DNA of 64,000 bases from Euonymus europaeus. Lineage: Eukaryota > Streptophyta > Magnoliopsida > Celastrales > Celastraceae. The notes under the pieces were generated by a model. It was not told the DNA's origin. It saw nothing but the letters and a program-made list of their open reading frames with translations, and searched no databases. A program made the translations under genes and the position numbers. Below, one piece after another: positions 1 through 11,385 of the stretch (position 1 is the first letter of the stretch; every line of letters begins with the position of its first letter). Location: contig OY756968.1 in assembly GCA_963580455.1 (NCBI GenBank), positions 4,873,544 through 4,937,543 of the forward strand, read 5' to 3'.

Positions 1-183
1 TTATTCGCACAATCTGACACTCGGACGACGACGAGAGCGACGGTTACAATGGGATACTTCATGTGCTCGGAAACATATTCAATCAGGACATCTGATTATA
101 AAAGTGCCCCCAAAAGGGCATAGATCAATGTATGTACATCCTACGCATGGAACTGAGTACAAACCAACGAAGGGAGAGGGTGT

Positions 184-3100
184 CTAGGGAGAGCATACGT
201 TGCAACTCTTCCTACAATCTCCACTAGACCCCTCGGAACCCACCATATAGACCGGGTTCTTGTCACACTCACCCAACTTTGCCCAAGTAGGGCAGCTGTC
301 ATTCTTATCAACACAATCCCCGTCGTCCGAGTATGCTGCTGGTTCGTCAAATGACCTGACACGGATCCACTTCGTCGCAGACCACTTCTCGCCCTCAATG
401 ACTGGGCAGCTTCCATGCAAGCTGTTCGTATCTGTAGTTGCATCGGGATAAAGACTGAAGAATAGCAATGCATCACCCTTCCTGGTTTTCACTGCAAAAA
501 TGAAACGTTACTCGCAATCAAATACCAGAAATGGTATGGTGGAGATTACAAATGGTATAATTGTTAAGCTCGCATTAATAAGAATATGATATGACATTGC
601 ACTAATTTCAGTTAGAAGAACAAAGAAGACATTTAAATAGTTCAGTTGTCCATCCTTTCCAGCAACTAGCAAGGCAATTAAAAATTGTGAAAAAATTGTC
701 AAAATATGACAATGAGGGTAGTACATAAATACAGTAACTGTAGAGGCTACTAAACAGAACCAACTATAGGGTTAACTGTTAAGTACAGAAAAAGCATGCA
801 TCACTGGCAGCCAATCTCTTTCCAAAATGTACCCTCCTATGTTATGCTTGAAGAAGAAGGTAGAAACTGGAAACTGTATACAAGTAAAACATCTCCAAAA
901 CACAAAAGAAAAAGGAAGACAGAATGCAATTCTGAGAAAGCATAAAGCCCGTACTGTGTTCAAGACCTGCTTAATTTCACATGTTTAACTCGTTTGAGAA
1001 CGTCAGGGAACTTGAAAGAAATTTGTACAGACAAGTTCACTAAAAAATTAGCTTGAATAAAGTACTTAATAATGACATAGAAGAGTCAATAAGACTGCAC
1101 ATCAGAAACAATACCTGCATAGCCAGATTTAGCACAGTCAGACCAGCTCTCATCCTTTGATTGAGCCATTTTTTCCTATAGAAGATATGTAATGTAAGCA
1201 TGGTTACAGTGACATGCAATATGATGATGGTAGAAATTGAACAGCATAAAATCAAGACGAACAGACATTAATTGAGACATGGCTACCATCTACCTCAGAG
1301 TTGGGGAAGATCGTTTCTCCACCCTTTTCAACATTGGACAAATACATCAAGACAGTGGCAACTCGGTGGCCACCCAGCGCTTGATTTGCTTTGTCATTAA
1401 AAAAATCATAATGTGGCTCGTACTTTTGACCATGCTCATAATGTAGTATTTGAATGGATTCTCCATTTTCTGCTTAGAATCCACCGTTCAAGAACATGAA
1501 ATGAGTTTCCTTTTACATACACAATAATAGTCCTTGTCTTTGCGAAAACCATGTTACAGATATACCTACTGGAAGGAAGGTCCATGCTGCAATCCTGGCC
1601 TCAATACCAGCTACTACATCATCCTTCAAAATTAAGCACAAAATGTTCCATGTCAACCTTTCAACTAAACAAATTGGAAAACATATAGCCACAGAACATT
1701 AATGAAAGACCTTGCATCATGATTCTTAACCACAAGAAATCAAGAGAAATACATTAATTTCATAACTAGTACTATAGCCATGCTGGCCCCAAATGGCAGG
1801 CAAGAAAGTAAGGAGGTCATAGTCCATCAATCCCAGAAAAAAAAAGCAAGTTTTCAACAAATCATTGGCATTTGGTACCGAGGCCTAATTTCAGTAAGTT
1901 GCAGGGCAGAATCCAAATGCACCATGTCACCTCCCAACCAAAAGAAAAACATTTACCAGTCACCCAGTCAAGAAAATGAACAAATTATCTATATTTATTC
2001 ATCTACTTCTAAGCGATACTGATATAATTTCCTAAAACTAAAGAACCACTAATAGATGCTAACAAACATCATTCGGTGCAATATCGCTTAGAGAAATCCG
2101 CAAAGTTCTCCCCTTCTCTTGCACAAAATCGACTATCTAATCCAATCCAAAGACAGCCCACTAAACTGGCATTACAGGTAAATGTGAACCAGGCCTTTGA
2201 AAAGATTCTTCAACATCTTTCATCATTGAATGAATGAGGAAGAAACAATGGCAAGCAGCAAGTGGATCCCAATTGTTTAAGGTAGAAAACAATAAAATAA
2301 GAAATAGTGCCTTAAAATATCTTCTTTTTGGAGCAAACACATTCTCCAGAGAAATTCATGAAGTTCCATAGCATGGTCTATCCTTTTATTCAACTGTGTC
2401 CATGATACGATTGCATGAAGCTTCAACGGAGTCAAACTTCATGTTTGTAAGAGAAAGAAAGATAAGAGAATAACTTAAATAAACAGCTAATTATCTCCTA
2501 CTGTATGCATATTAAATCCTGATATCGCTTATAAAGTTGTAGAATAGACATCATGTTTTCCCAAACTGGTAAATATAAATGAACCAGAACACCAAATTGC
2601 TTAAGGGTTGGCACATGGATCTGATTTTGGTTCAAATGACAGATTTTCTAAAAGAATCCAACATTTGTAGGGTTTTTCTAACTAGAGGTATTCGGGGTTT
2701 TTTTTGGAGGAATGAATAATTAACCAGTGGCAGCTTTGGATCGTAGTGTTCATATCATGCTAAAGCTTTCATGGTCATAAAAGAAACAAAGATGGAGCAG
2801 CATTATAACAAAAAACCCAGAAGTATAGCAAACACACAGGTCTTGTGTAAAACTTTCACTACTATGAGTAAAAGTCTCCCTCCCTCGCAAATATTGCTTT
2901 ACCACATGGGTTTTGTCTTGACATCCCACATAACATGTGGGAAGCTGATTCTAGGAATTCAACCTGTGACCCGACACCACTCAAGAAGGGGCAAAATAAT
3001 GATGAAAATTATTTGTCCAGTCAGTCAATCAAGATCACCAATAAGACACCAGTCAAGGATATTAGGAATACATTCAAACACTGCCTTCGTGTTGTACAAA

Positions 3101-4105
3101 AATAGCACTGCTTGGATTCTAAAACTGATAGAATAATGATATATATGCCCAAACTAATGTCTAAAATACTCAAATATTGCATTGTGAAATTCTAGTTGTC
3201 AATGCATTGCCAATCTTAATTAATGGATGCTTTCATTTTACAAAATGAAGTGACATTAAACAAAGACACTAACGACATTACAAAGACAGAGATTCGCTAA
3301 CTTAACAGAGATTCGCTAACTTAATGATCACAATATATAGTTGACCACCATGTAGTCGAAAATTCAAGAAGGAAATAATTGAACACACCTGAGCTTTACC
3401 AAGAAACATGCCAGAGCTTGTACGCTCTTCGCTCTCTATACTCTTACCGGACTCGTCATCTGCCACCATTGACTTCTCCAGCTTCTCCCTCGCCTAAATG
3501 CCCCAAATTAACACAGAATCGACAACAAAATAACTGATTATTCAAACAGCATCATCAATTTATTCAAATCAAATACAAATACAAAAAATAACCGAGTAAT
3601 TCCAAAAAATCTGAAATTCAATAAAACGACGTTGAAAAATCAACGATAAAAAGAAGATTTAGCCTACCAGATTTACGAGATGATCACACTCCTCATCTGT
3701 TAAAAAGCCCTTGTAGAGAAAAGCCCTATAAAAGGGAAAAAAAATTGTTACACGAAAATTCCAATTGAAGCCACTCATGAAAACCCACGAACTGTGAATA
3801 CAATACATGCGTAAATAAACCCTACCTGGGACGCCACGAGAGCTGAGTGACCCTTGTGGGGTCTAACGCACCATAAAAGCCTCCATTTTTCAATCTAAGC
3901 AACGATCCGGACCTGCAAAATAAAAACAATTAAGCAATTAAATCTCAACCAGGCACTCACACTGCCTAAAATCTGCACAAACATTTGGATGGTAGAGAGA
4001 GATATACGTCTTCTGTTCGCTGAACCAGGAAGAAAGGGAGCGGAGAGGGAGGAGGAAGAGGAGGAGGAAACACAGAGAAATTGGGGTATGACAGCGAATC
4101 TCCAT
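184..4105 (-). CDS. Prolyl 4-hydroxylase (plant P4H, with ShK-type C-terminal domain)
   Basis: Fe(II)/2-oxoglutarate dioxygenase that hydroxylates proline in cell-wall glycoproteins (extensins, arabinogalactan proteins) in the ER/Golgi. The start at 4105 gives MEIRCHTPISLCFLLLFLLP, a hydrophobic signal anchor. Exon 1 (4008-4105) joins exon 2 (3826-3912) in frame to read KTSGSLLRLKNGGFYGALD. Further exons lie at about 3667-3720, 3391-3493, 1567-1627, 1295-1472, 1115-1175 and 184-491. Visible catalytic features are the HxD pair in KYEPHYDFF, the second histidine in SLHGSCPV and the 2-oxoglutarate lysine in EKWSATKW. The last ~40 residues carry six cysteines (GDCVDKNDSC ... CRKSCNVC), the ShK-type domain found in one plant P4H subgroup. 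All exons are in frame and the length (~300 aa) is normal for the family. The intron between about 1628 and 3391 is the longest. Identity as P4H is certain; the exact paralogue is not. Confidence 0.95.
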
Positions 4106-4167
4106 ACGAAAATCTCCGACAAAGAGAAGCTGTTTATGGGGTTGGGTTTGTGAATCTGTGGCTGTAA

Positions 4168-4512
4168 GAGCATCTCCAATATCTCCAACATGTAAAATGA
4201 GTTTTCAAAATGTAGTATACAAGTTTAGACTAATTTACAAACTCTCAAAACTCTTTCACTTTAACAATGTTTCTTAAATTAATTTATTCACTTTTAATCT
4301 CTCAAAAATATGCAAATTCACTCTCTCTCCTACTTGAGTTTGTATATTTGAAAACTCAAATGAAAGAATGCAAATTTACATACTCATATATATTCCTTGT
4401 TGGAATTAAAAAATCTTAAAATGAGTATTCATTTTGGTAGTTATGATTTTACATACTCATATGCATCATTTGTTGGAGTTATGATTTTACATACTCATAT
4501 GCATCACTTTAT
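4168..4512. mobile_element. MITE-like sequence with a GAGCATCTCCAA terminus, in the P4H promoter
   Basis: TAAGAGCATCTCCAAT at 4165 matches the terminal sequence common to many plant MITEs, including a possible TAA target site. The AT-rich interior includes a ~40-bp unit (ttatgattttacatactc...) repeated at about 4439 and 4479. I could not find the matching inverted end (TTGGAGATGCTC). The nearest is tgttggagtta near 4471, so the right boundary is uncertain and the element may be truncated. It starts only ~60 bp upstream of the P4H start codon. Confidence 0.4.
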
Positions 4513-4689
4513 CTCTTAAAATACATATTAGATTTCGAAAAAAATTACGTATTCATAATCAGCAAGTAAAGATATATCCAACAAGATATATCATCGATAT
4601 GTTTTAATCACTCATTTTAATTACATTGTTTTTTATTACATTGTTTTAATTACATTGTTTTTTTGTATTAATATGTGGGTTACGTAGGT

Positions 4690-5000
4690 TCTAGTGTTTA
4701 TTTATGAGTACCGATATGAGCTCGTATATCGAATTTTCATACTGTAACATAAACAATAAGTGTTAAACCCTAAGAGGAACGAATTCGCTAAATCCTAACG
4801 GGATCGTGTATTGAATTTTCATGTTATAACCTAAAAAATAAGTGTTATAAACCCCAAGGAGAACGGATTCGCTAAACCCTAACGGACTCTTGTATCGGAT
4901 TTCCATTTTCTAACTTAAAAGACTCAGATTCACTAAACCTCGATGGATTCACTACAAAATTATAAATGTCTCAAGTACTAAATCTTACGGTCCTAACTAT
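4690..5000. repeat. Degenerate tandem repeat, ~100-bp unit
   Basis: The phrases aataagtgttaaaccctaag, aacgaattcgctaaatcctaacgg and cgtgtattgaattttcat recur with mismatches at about 4750-4825, 4835-4905 and more weakly at 4905-4950. No coding frame runs through it. The rest of 4513-5900 is AT-rich, and I see no gene in it. Confidence 0.5.
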
Positions 5001-5899
5001 TATACTCTAACGGGTTCAGATACTCAACGTAATTTCAATAAAAATGCAAAAAATCAACGAATATAAATTCTACTATCATAATGTAATAAAATTTCAGTCC
5101 GAATAAACACTTTACACATCATATATATGAATTACATTATTTTTTAAAATAATGTAATTGGAAAAACGCAATAAAAACTATCGACAATGGGTCTTATCAG
5201 AAAAAAATTTACGCGCTGGGTTCGAATATATATTTTTTTTTGAAATCTAACATGTATTTTGAGAGATAAAACGTTTTAAAGTTTCGTTTATGAAAAAATA
5301 AATAAAAACTTATTTTTAAAAATGTTCAACATGGCACACCAACATGGAGTGTCATGTAGACTTGAGTTAAGTTGGGCTAATAAAAGTTGGGTTTCATAAT
5401 ATTTTTGTATTTAGTAAAGCTAAATTAAGTCATGTAAATGATTAATTCAAAAAAAAAAGTCACGTAAATGATTATGATCTAGAAAAGAAATTATAATTAT
5501 AAGTATAATTGCAGAATTATATATATGCCGTGTGTGCATGATGGGAATTGGGAACCCGGAACCGTCCACTGGATATTCAATAACCACAGATATGTGATTT
5601 ATGAGCATTTTTGCGAATTAATATTTGGACCAATTAGGTATATTTAAAGGGAATTTATCTTCCCAATATAGAAGAGTATGAAAGTCAAAGACCGTAATGT
5701 TAAGAAAAATAGACATCAATCTCATCTATATTTATATATTCCACACTTTTTAAAAATAAAATAATTGTGTATTTTTAATTTTATATAAATATTCAGTATC
5801 CAGATTCTTCTCACCAGAAATTTCAAACTCACTCAATCAATTGATATTGTCCCCTTTAGATAGATTGAGTCTGCATGGCTTTATTACTCTGGGGGTAGC

Positions 5900-6560
5900 A
5901 TTTAATGATACTTAAACTTGAAAAAGGGCCACAATTAATTAGGAGGGAGATGGCCATTGTTTATAAAGATTAGGATGGTTTTGTCATTTCATATGTGAGA
6001 TTTTGATTCACAACACTCCCTACCCCTTGAGAAATGTCTGACCCAATGAGTAGAGTAGATGTTATGTCCAACAGAATCAATGAGTTCGATATTATGTCAT
6101 AAACTTTGAGTTATCTGATTCTCGTGAATATATTGAGTCCATATATAATTTTGTTCTTCTAGTTATCTCACTCAATGATACTTGCCCCCAAAAAATGTTT
6201 CAATTGCTTAAGATAGAGATGGACTTCGCTTATAAAACACTCGGATGGCTTTGCCATTTTCGACGAGTGATTTCAAGTCACGACACTCTCAATACTTTGT
6301 GGATTTGATTATGTCAAATCCAATCGGTGTAGAGATTATGCCCAACAAGATCGATTGCTTCGATTTCATGTCATAAAACTTTTTGGATTATCTTATTCTC
6401 ATAGATAAATCGAACTTATATGACTTTGTTATTTTGGATCATCTCACTTAATGATATTTAAACTCAGAAAAAGTCTCATTTGGTTAAGAGGGGAGCTGAA
6501 CTTTGCCTATTCGGATTTGTCATTTTCGATGTGGGACTTTTCACAACAGTTCTACCCTCA
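5900..6560. repeat. Degenerate tandem array, ~275-bp unit, about 2.4 copies
   Basis: The phrase aatgatacttaaacttg recurs as aatgatacttgccccc at 6175 and aatgatatttaaactcag at 6451, giving periods of about 272 and 276 bp. Between these, shared landmarks recur in the same order: a gag(a)tgg..ttgcttataaa block, a catttt..atgtgag..cacaacactc block, and a tatgtc(c)aacaagatcgat block. The copies are strongly diverged and have no open frame. It lies about 330 bp downstream of the RAM2-like stop codon. Confidence 0.6.
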
Positions 6561-6888
6561 AACATCCTGCAGCTAGTCAAAATTAATTTGGATTTTTTTG
6601 GGAAAATTCATCCCAAACTCTACCATTTAAGGTGTGAGTTGCTGTAAAAGATTAATAGTACAGAGAAAAGTTAATTAGTGTAAAAATCAGGACAAAAAAA
6701 AACACATATACTTGGTATAAGCATCCATTAAAGTTGTTTGGCCCTCTAATATTTTAAATTTATTGATGGAACGCATACAAAGACATTGATCTTAGATGGT
6801 CATAAAAAATATCACCAGAAAATGAAAAACAAAACGATATAACAAAAACATTGCTTGGTTTAGAACTTGAAACATTGGCCTCTTAGTC

Positions 6889-8536
6889 TTAGCATCCCAT
6901 AATTTTGTTGGCTGCTACCTTAGGTTTCTCAACAACAATGCCATCATTTCCAGCAAGTGCCCTGTACTTATCCCTTCTAGTGAAGCTTGTGCATTCATAA
7001 GACAAGCTAACCGCAACCGTCCTCTGCATATAATTCGCAACCTCGTGACTCGTTTTGCCCGAACCACAGGTCAACTCATAAGGTAACTTGTTCAAAAACG
7101 TGACCTCATAAGCTGGACTTGGATTCATAAAGAAGTAAAACGGGTCCATTCCTTTCCACCCTCTAGCCGTCGTGCCATGAAACATGCTCATTCTATTAGC
7201 CATTGCAACCGGTACAAGCTCATCCGTCAGTTCCGCAAACAAGGCTGAAAATCGAAGCAAGAACGGTTCCCTACAAGTTGTTCCTTCTGGGCAAATAACT
7301 AGGTCACCTTCTTGAAGCAATTTTTTGATCATGGAAGCGTCCTTGGCTCGGTCTCGGGTAAGGCGGACAGTCTTGATAGGGGAGATGATTTCGGAGAGGC
7401 GGGAGACGGAGTATGTCACAGCGGGGATTGGACGGCCGAGGGCGGTGGAGAGGAAGATAGGGTCAAGTAGGGTTCTGTGAGAGCAAATGAAGAGTACTCC
7501 GGATTGGTTTATGGATTTTTTGGCTGGTGGTGGAGGGGTGCCTTTGATGTAGACACGAACACCAAGTGCCCAAAAGGCATGGTATACTATTGGCATTGGG
7601 AGTAGAGAACCTGCGGCGATGCGAAGGCAGGCTAATAGGAACCCGACGGGGATCCAGAGGATTGTTAAGAGTGCCATGAATGGTGTCGGTTTTAGAACTA
7701 GCCGGCCGTCGTGGAATACTATCGGTTTTGGCAACTTGTCATGGCTAATAGGCTGGAGTCCAGAGTTGGCTGGAACTATGTAGCTCTCCTGCATTTGAAC
7801 AAGAATTGATATTATGATCAGTGAGTAATAATAATATATAATAGAGAAACAACACGAGATCTTGATCGATCAAGCTAAAGCTCATTAATTAAATTACCTT
7901 GCATAACTTCATGAATGGATAATCAGTCTTTCGATCACCAATGCCGAGCTCAGGCGGCCAAGAAGTCTCCCCGAACGCCTTTTTGAGCGCGGTGGCCTTC
8001 TCCTTCCCCACAAGAATTCCTGGACTTTTAACAAAACCAGTAGCTCTACCTTTAAACACACCAATCTCAGTCCCAATCACGACATCCGCACCCAAATACT
8101 CCTTCAAGAATGCCTCCACCATGATCCTTGGATTCGCCGTGAGCACGACCCTCTTCCCGCAGGAAGAGAACACACGCCACGCCTCTGGGTGCAGGTCACT
8201 CGAGTAAAACTTAGGAAGTACGGCACGCGCTACTGACTCGATGTCGGCCACCTTCATCCCCACAAATGCTGCGAAGATCAAGACTTGGATTCCCGCTGCT
8301 TCGGAGATGAAGTAGTAGAGAATTCCGGCTATTGGAGAGGCCAAGAGCAAGAAGAGGAGCCTCAAAATTCCGCCTACTTCAAAAGCGACTAAGGCAAAGT
8401 AAGGGAAGGAGCTTCGCCCGCAAAGTAACGTTCCGTCCAAGTCGGAGACAACGGTGTCATTTTCACGTCCGGTGGAAGTGCATTGATGGATGGGTGGGAA
8501 GTAAGGAGTAGTAGAGGCTCCATTTGGGTTTGCCAT
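6889..8536 (-). CDS. RAM2: sn-glycerol-3-phosphate 2-O-acyltransferase, RAM2-like
   Basis: Transfers an acyl group to the sn-2 position of glycerol-3-phosphate and, with a working phosphatase half, yields 2-monoacylglycerol. Two exons (7898-8536 and 6889-7788) join as LCK|ESYIVP to give 512 aa. The start [10 protein letters not shown] is chosen because homologues begin near here; an upstream in-frame ATG would add a low-complexity leader. The N-terminal HAD-like phosphatase domain keeps DLDGT (about residue 40) and GDRKTD (about residue 203). Hydrophobic segments follow. The acyltransferase domain has HRTLLD (HX4D) and [16 protein letters not shown]. Sequence such as [17 protein letters not shown] and [18 protein letters not shown] resembles legume RAM2, the GPAT that supplies lipid for arbuscular mycorrhizal fungi, more than cutin GPAT4/6/8 or suberin GPAT5/7. 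The RAM2 assignment is from memory of family sequences and needs a tree; GPAT itself is certain. Confidence 0.9.
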
Positions 8537-8621
8537 GGTTTTAGCTAGTAGTGGTGGTTGATGGGTTTGAAGGGCTATTTTTGGGCGGTCGGTGGTGGTG
8601 TTTTTGAAGGTGTGTGTAGCA

Positions 8622-8629
8622 TTTATAAG
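8622..8629 (-). promoter_or_regulatory. Possible TATA box of the RAM2-like gene
   Basis: On the minus strand the sequence reads CCTTATAAAT about 90 bp upstream of the chosen start codon, a normal TATA distance for a 5' UTR of roughly 60 bp. It is based on position and consensus only. Confidence 0.35.
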
Positions 8630-9410
8630 GTTAACAGAGGTAGTTAATGGAGATTGGGGACAAATGTTTATACCGAGAATTCCAAACTCAATGTGTTGTT
8701 GGCAAGACAAAAAGCACAATTGAAAACACCGTGAGAGTTGTGGTCGTTTAGATATCAAGCTTAAATTTTAATGAAAATAGAAAAGATATTATTGATGATT
8801 CTTATTTGTCAGTTAGGATACAACAATGTTTCTACTCCAAACAAAAGGAGAAACGTTGAATTACTCGTCTTGATTGTGATTACTTGGCATCTTTGAGGAG
8901 CTAACAACATTTTTTTAATAAACAATTATGCAAAGAAAGCATGAGTTTTGGCCCAGCAATCACAATAGTGGGACATGTTCCCATTAACTTTTTATTTGGA
9001 TCTCATTTTTATTACACAAAAAATAACATCAAATATTTATCTATATCAGTAAAACATGTCTCTCAATATATCTACATTAGCAAAACATATTTTCCAATAC
9101 AATTTTCCTATTATTCAAAAGTCAAGCCACTAACATTTTATTTCCATTAAAACTAATATTGAGTCTCGTCTCTATTAACCAAAAGTAAAGTCAAGTCACA
9201 TACTCAATCATATCACCAAAATGCATCATTCAATACAGCCACACTAATAAAACACATTTCCCAACAATAATTTGTTGTCTCCAATAGAAAACAACCATCA
9301 TTGAAGACTGATTCGTAACATTTGAACATTTAGGATCAAAATAAATAAATAAAAAATTACAAATCTTTCAATGATCAAATGTACTTATCCCTATCAATGT
9401 ATATATGTGC

Positions 9411-9625
9411 CCCCAGGGCATATGGCTGAGCGGTACCCACCTTGTCAAAATCCTTAACGGGGGAAGTGGAGGTTGTGAGTTCGAACCCTCGTAGAGGCAT
9501 TCGACCACTTCTGAAGCGGCAGGTGGTCCCTACCGTAAGGCTGCACATCCTGCGACTTATATCTGTCAGTGACTCCCAGGGCAGGGAACTGACAGACGGG
9601 TTTCGGTTTCTCGACCCCAAACCGA
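9411..9625 (+). mobile_element. Complete tRNA-derived SINE with 10-bp target-site duplication
   Basis: The 215-bp body opens with a tRNA-like head. The A box is tggctgagcgg (9423) and the B box is gagttcgaaccctc (about 9477). A non-tRNA body follows, ending in ttctcgaccccaaaccga. The body is flanked by an exact 10-bp direct repeat, atatatgtgc, at 9401-9410 and 9626-9635, as expected for LINE-mediated insertion. There is no clear poly(A) tail. The region can be read through as a ~113-aa frame, but that frame has no protein similarity I recognise. Confidence 0.85.
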
Positions 9626-10214
9626 ATATATGTGCAATGCTAGAAATCATCAACCTTTGGACAGAGACATTTTTAACTTCCAATAAAACATATTCCCAGT
9701 TCGATCTTATTATTCACGCAACTTTGTATGAATCTGTACTTTTTTTTATTTGTTTGATTTGGAAGAAGTGGATACCTTGGTGAAGTAATCACTCATCGTA
9801 GCATCTTTGTTGTAATCGCCAATGATTGTAGCATGTGATTGTGGACAAATCCGTCAGTTGTTTTATTGTCATTAATTTTAATTTTATTTCTCAATTGCCA
9901 AATTTGTGTGATTGGACTTGTCAGCCAGGCTTCGGGAACAATGGGTGCATGTGCATCTACAGGGAGTACTCGGCGAATTAGGGCCTTGACTCTTTGAGCT
10001 GGTGGCTTTCCTTATCACCTGTCTGAAATGCAAAATTAGTCATGACAATTCTGCACAGTTCGATATAAAAAAAAATAGTATTTTACACATTTTCAATGTT
10101 GAAATTATATTTTTTTTCCAAACAAAAAAAATATAATTGAATTCGTAAAATTAATGAAAATATTAATATAATTTTCCAAAATTTTAGAACTTGTTTTTAC
10201 TTCAATTAGAGCTA

Positions 10215-10640
10215 CAACGAGCATTGCTATAGAGAGCCCTCACACCCATATTACTACAGAACGTTGGGGTTTGCGATAAAAAAAATAAATAAAATAAGAG
10301 TGGATCCCGCTTTAAATCAATTAGAACACTCAATATATTTTATTTATTTTTAAAAGTTTATGATTGTGTTTTGATAGAAATTACGAGTCAAATAAATTTT
10401 GTTGTTTCAAATAAATATTAAATTTATATAAAAAGAGACGTTGAATGTCATGACTTCATGATTTTTTTCATGTTCAATTTAATTTTTGTTTGGTATAAAA
10501 ATATTGTTAGACTCATAATTTTGATCAAAAACACAATTATAATTTTTAAAAATAGAAATTATAGATTAATTTAATTAGTTTAAAGCGGGTCTGCTGTAAA
10601 AAAAAATTAGAACAGACCACAGCCTCCCATTACTATGCCA
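10215..10640. mobile_element. Foldback (long inverted repeat) MITE-like element
   Basis: The left arm (about 10300-10410, including cccgctttaaatcaatta, attgtgttttgat and ttacgagtca) pairs with the right arm (about 10500-10600, including gactcataattttgatc, acacaattataat and ttagtttaaagcgggt). The arms are ~100 bp, AT-rich and imperfect, with ~90 bp between them. The outer ends (gagccctcacacccat and cagcctcccattac) are not clearly complementary, so precise termini and superfamily are unresolved. No coding capacity. The remainder of 8537-11385 is AT-rich non-coding DNA. Confidence 0.55.
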
Positions 10641-11385
10641 TCCAAATCATAGCGAGGAGCAGAGCAGGATCTTGTGCTGTGTGTAATATCAGTTGTGGGC
10701 TCTCAGGATAATCTACTACAATGAACCAAATTGATAGATAATCTGAAAAAATCTGAATACCTGGAATCAAGCCTAGCTTTGAATTTGGATTTCAAATATC
10801 AACTAAAATCTCCAAAATTGATAACTACGTATGGGGAAAGGAGTGCATTGTGGTTAACAGCAAGAATGTTGTTATCTTTAAAGAAAAGCATATTGACTGC
10901 AAAAGAAGAAGAAAAGCATCCCAACTTTTATGGTAAAAAATGCTTTATCACTGTTCATCTAAGAAACCACAATTTCCCTTTGGAAAACAATCCAAACAAG
11001 CAGATCTCTCATTAAAGTTGATCCAAAAAAAAAACAAAGCTCAACACGAGAGGGACAAGTCATTCCATCACTCACAGTCACAGATTCCCTGCACAAAGTT
11101 CCAAAAAAGTTGGCAATACTTTTTTGTATGAGTTGTATACATAATTTCAGTTCTTTTGACAAAGGTCATCTTCAAATAAAGTGTAGCCATCTACTTTGCA
11201 GCAACTCTGTTGTTCTATAAAGTATTTGCAATGCAAGGATGTTGAGAAGAATCTCATAAACAACAAATCATTGATACGCTGAAAATTCTTGTAAAAGGAA
11301 GAGGATTTCATTGAGAGCATGAATACACAGCATCAATGTGAATATGTCCTTTCGAGAATAAGAAGAACTCTCTCACCAAAACTTA

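Noticed and set aside
3895..4191. A minus-strand frame starting at 4191 that covers P4H exon 1
   Set aside because: It reads through the intron in a different frame. The P4H reading frame starts at 4105 and splices at 4008 to exon 2, which gives the expected protein.
9411..9490. Possible functional tRNA gene
   Set aside because: A and B boxes are present but the acceptor stem, anticodon arm and a terminator do not form a normal tRNA; target duplications show it is a SINE.
9442..9783. A 113-aa open frame on the plus strand
   Set aside because: It runs straight through the tRNA-derived SINE and into its flank; the translation has no domain similarity and the SINE structure explains the GC-richer sequence.
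10731..11131. Overlapping plus-strand frames beyond the 3' end of the kinase gene
   Set aside because: Lysine- and serine-rich low-complexity translations in AT-rich DNA, no similarity, and probably 3' UTR or downstream DNA of the minus-strand kinase.
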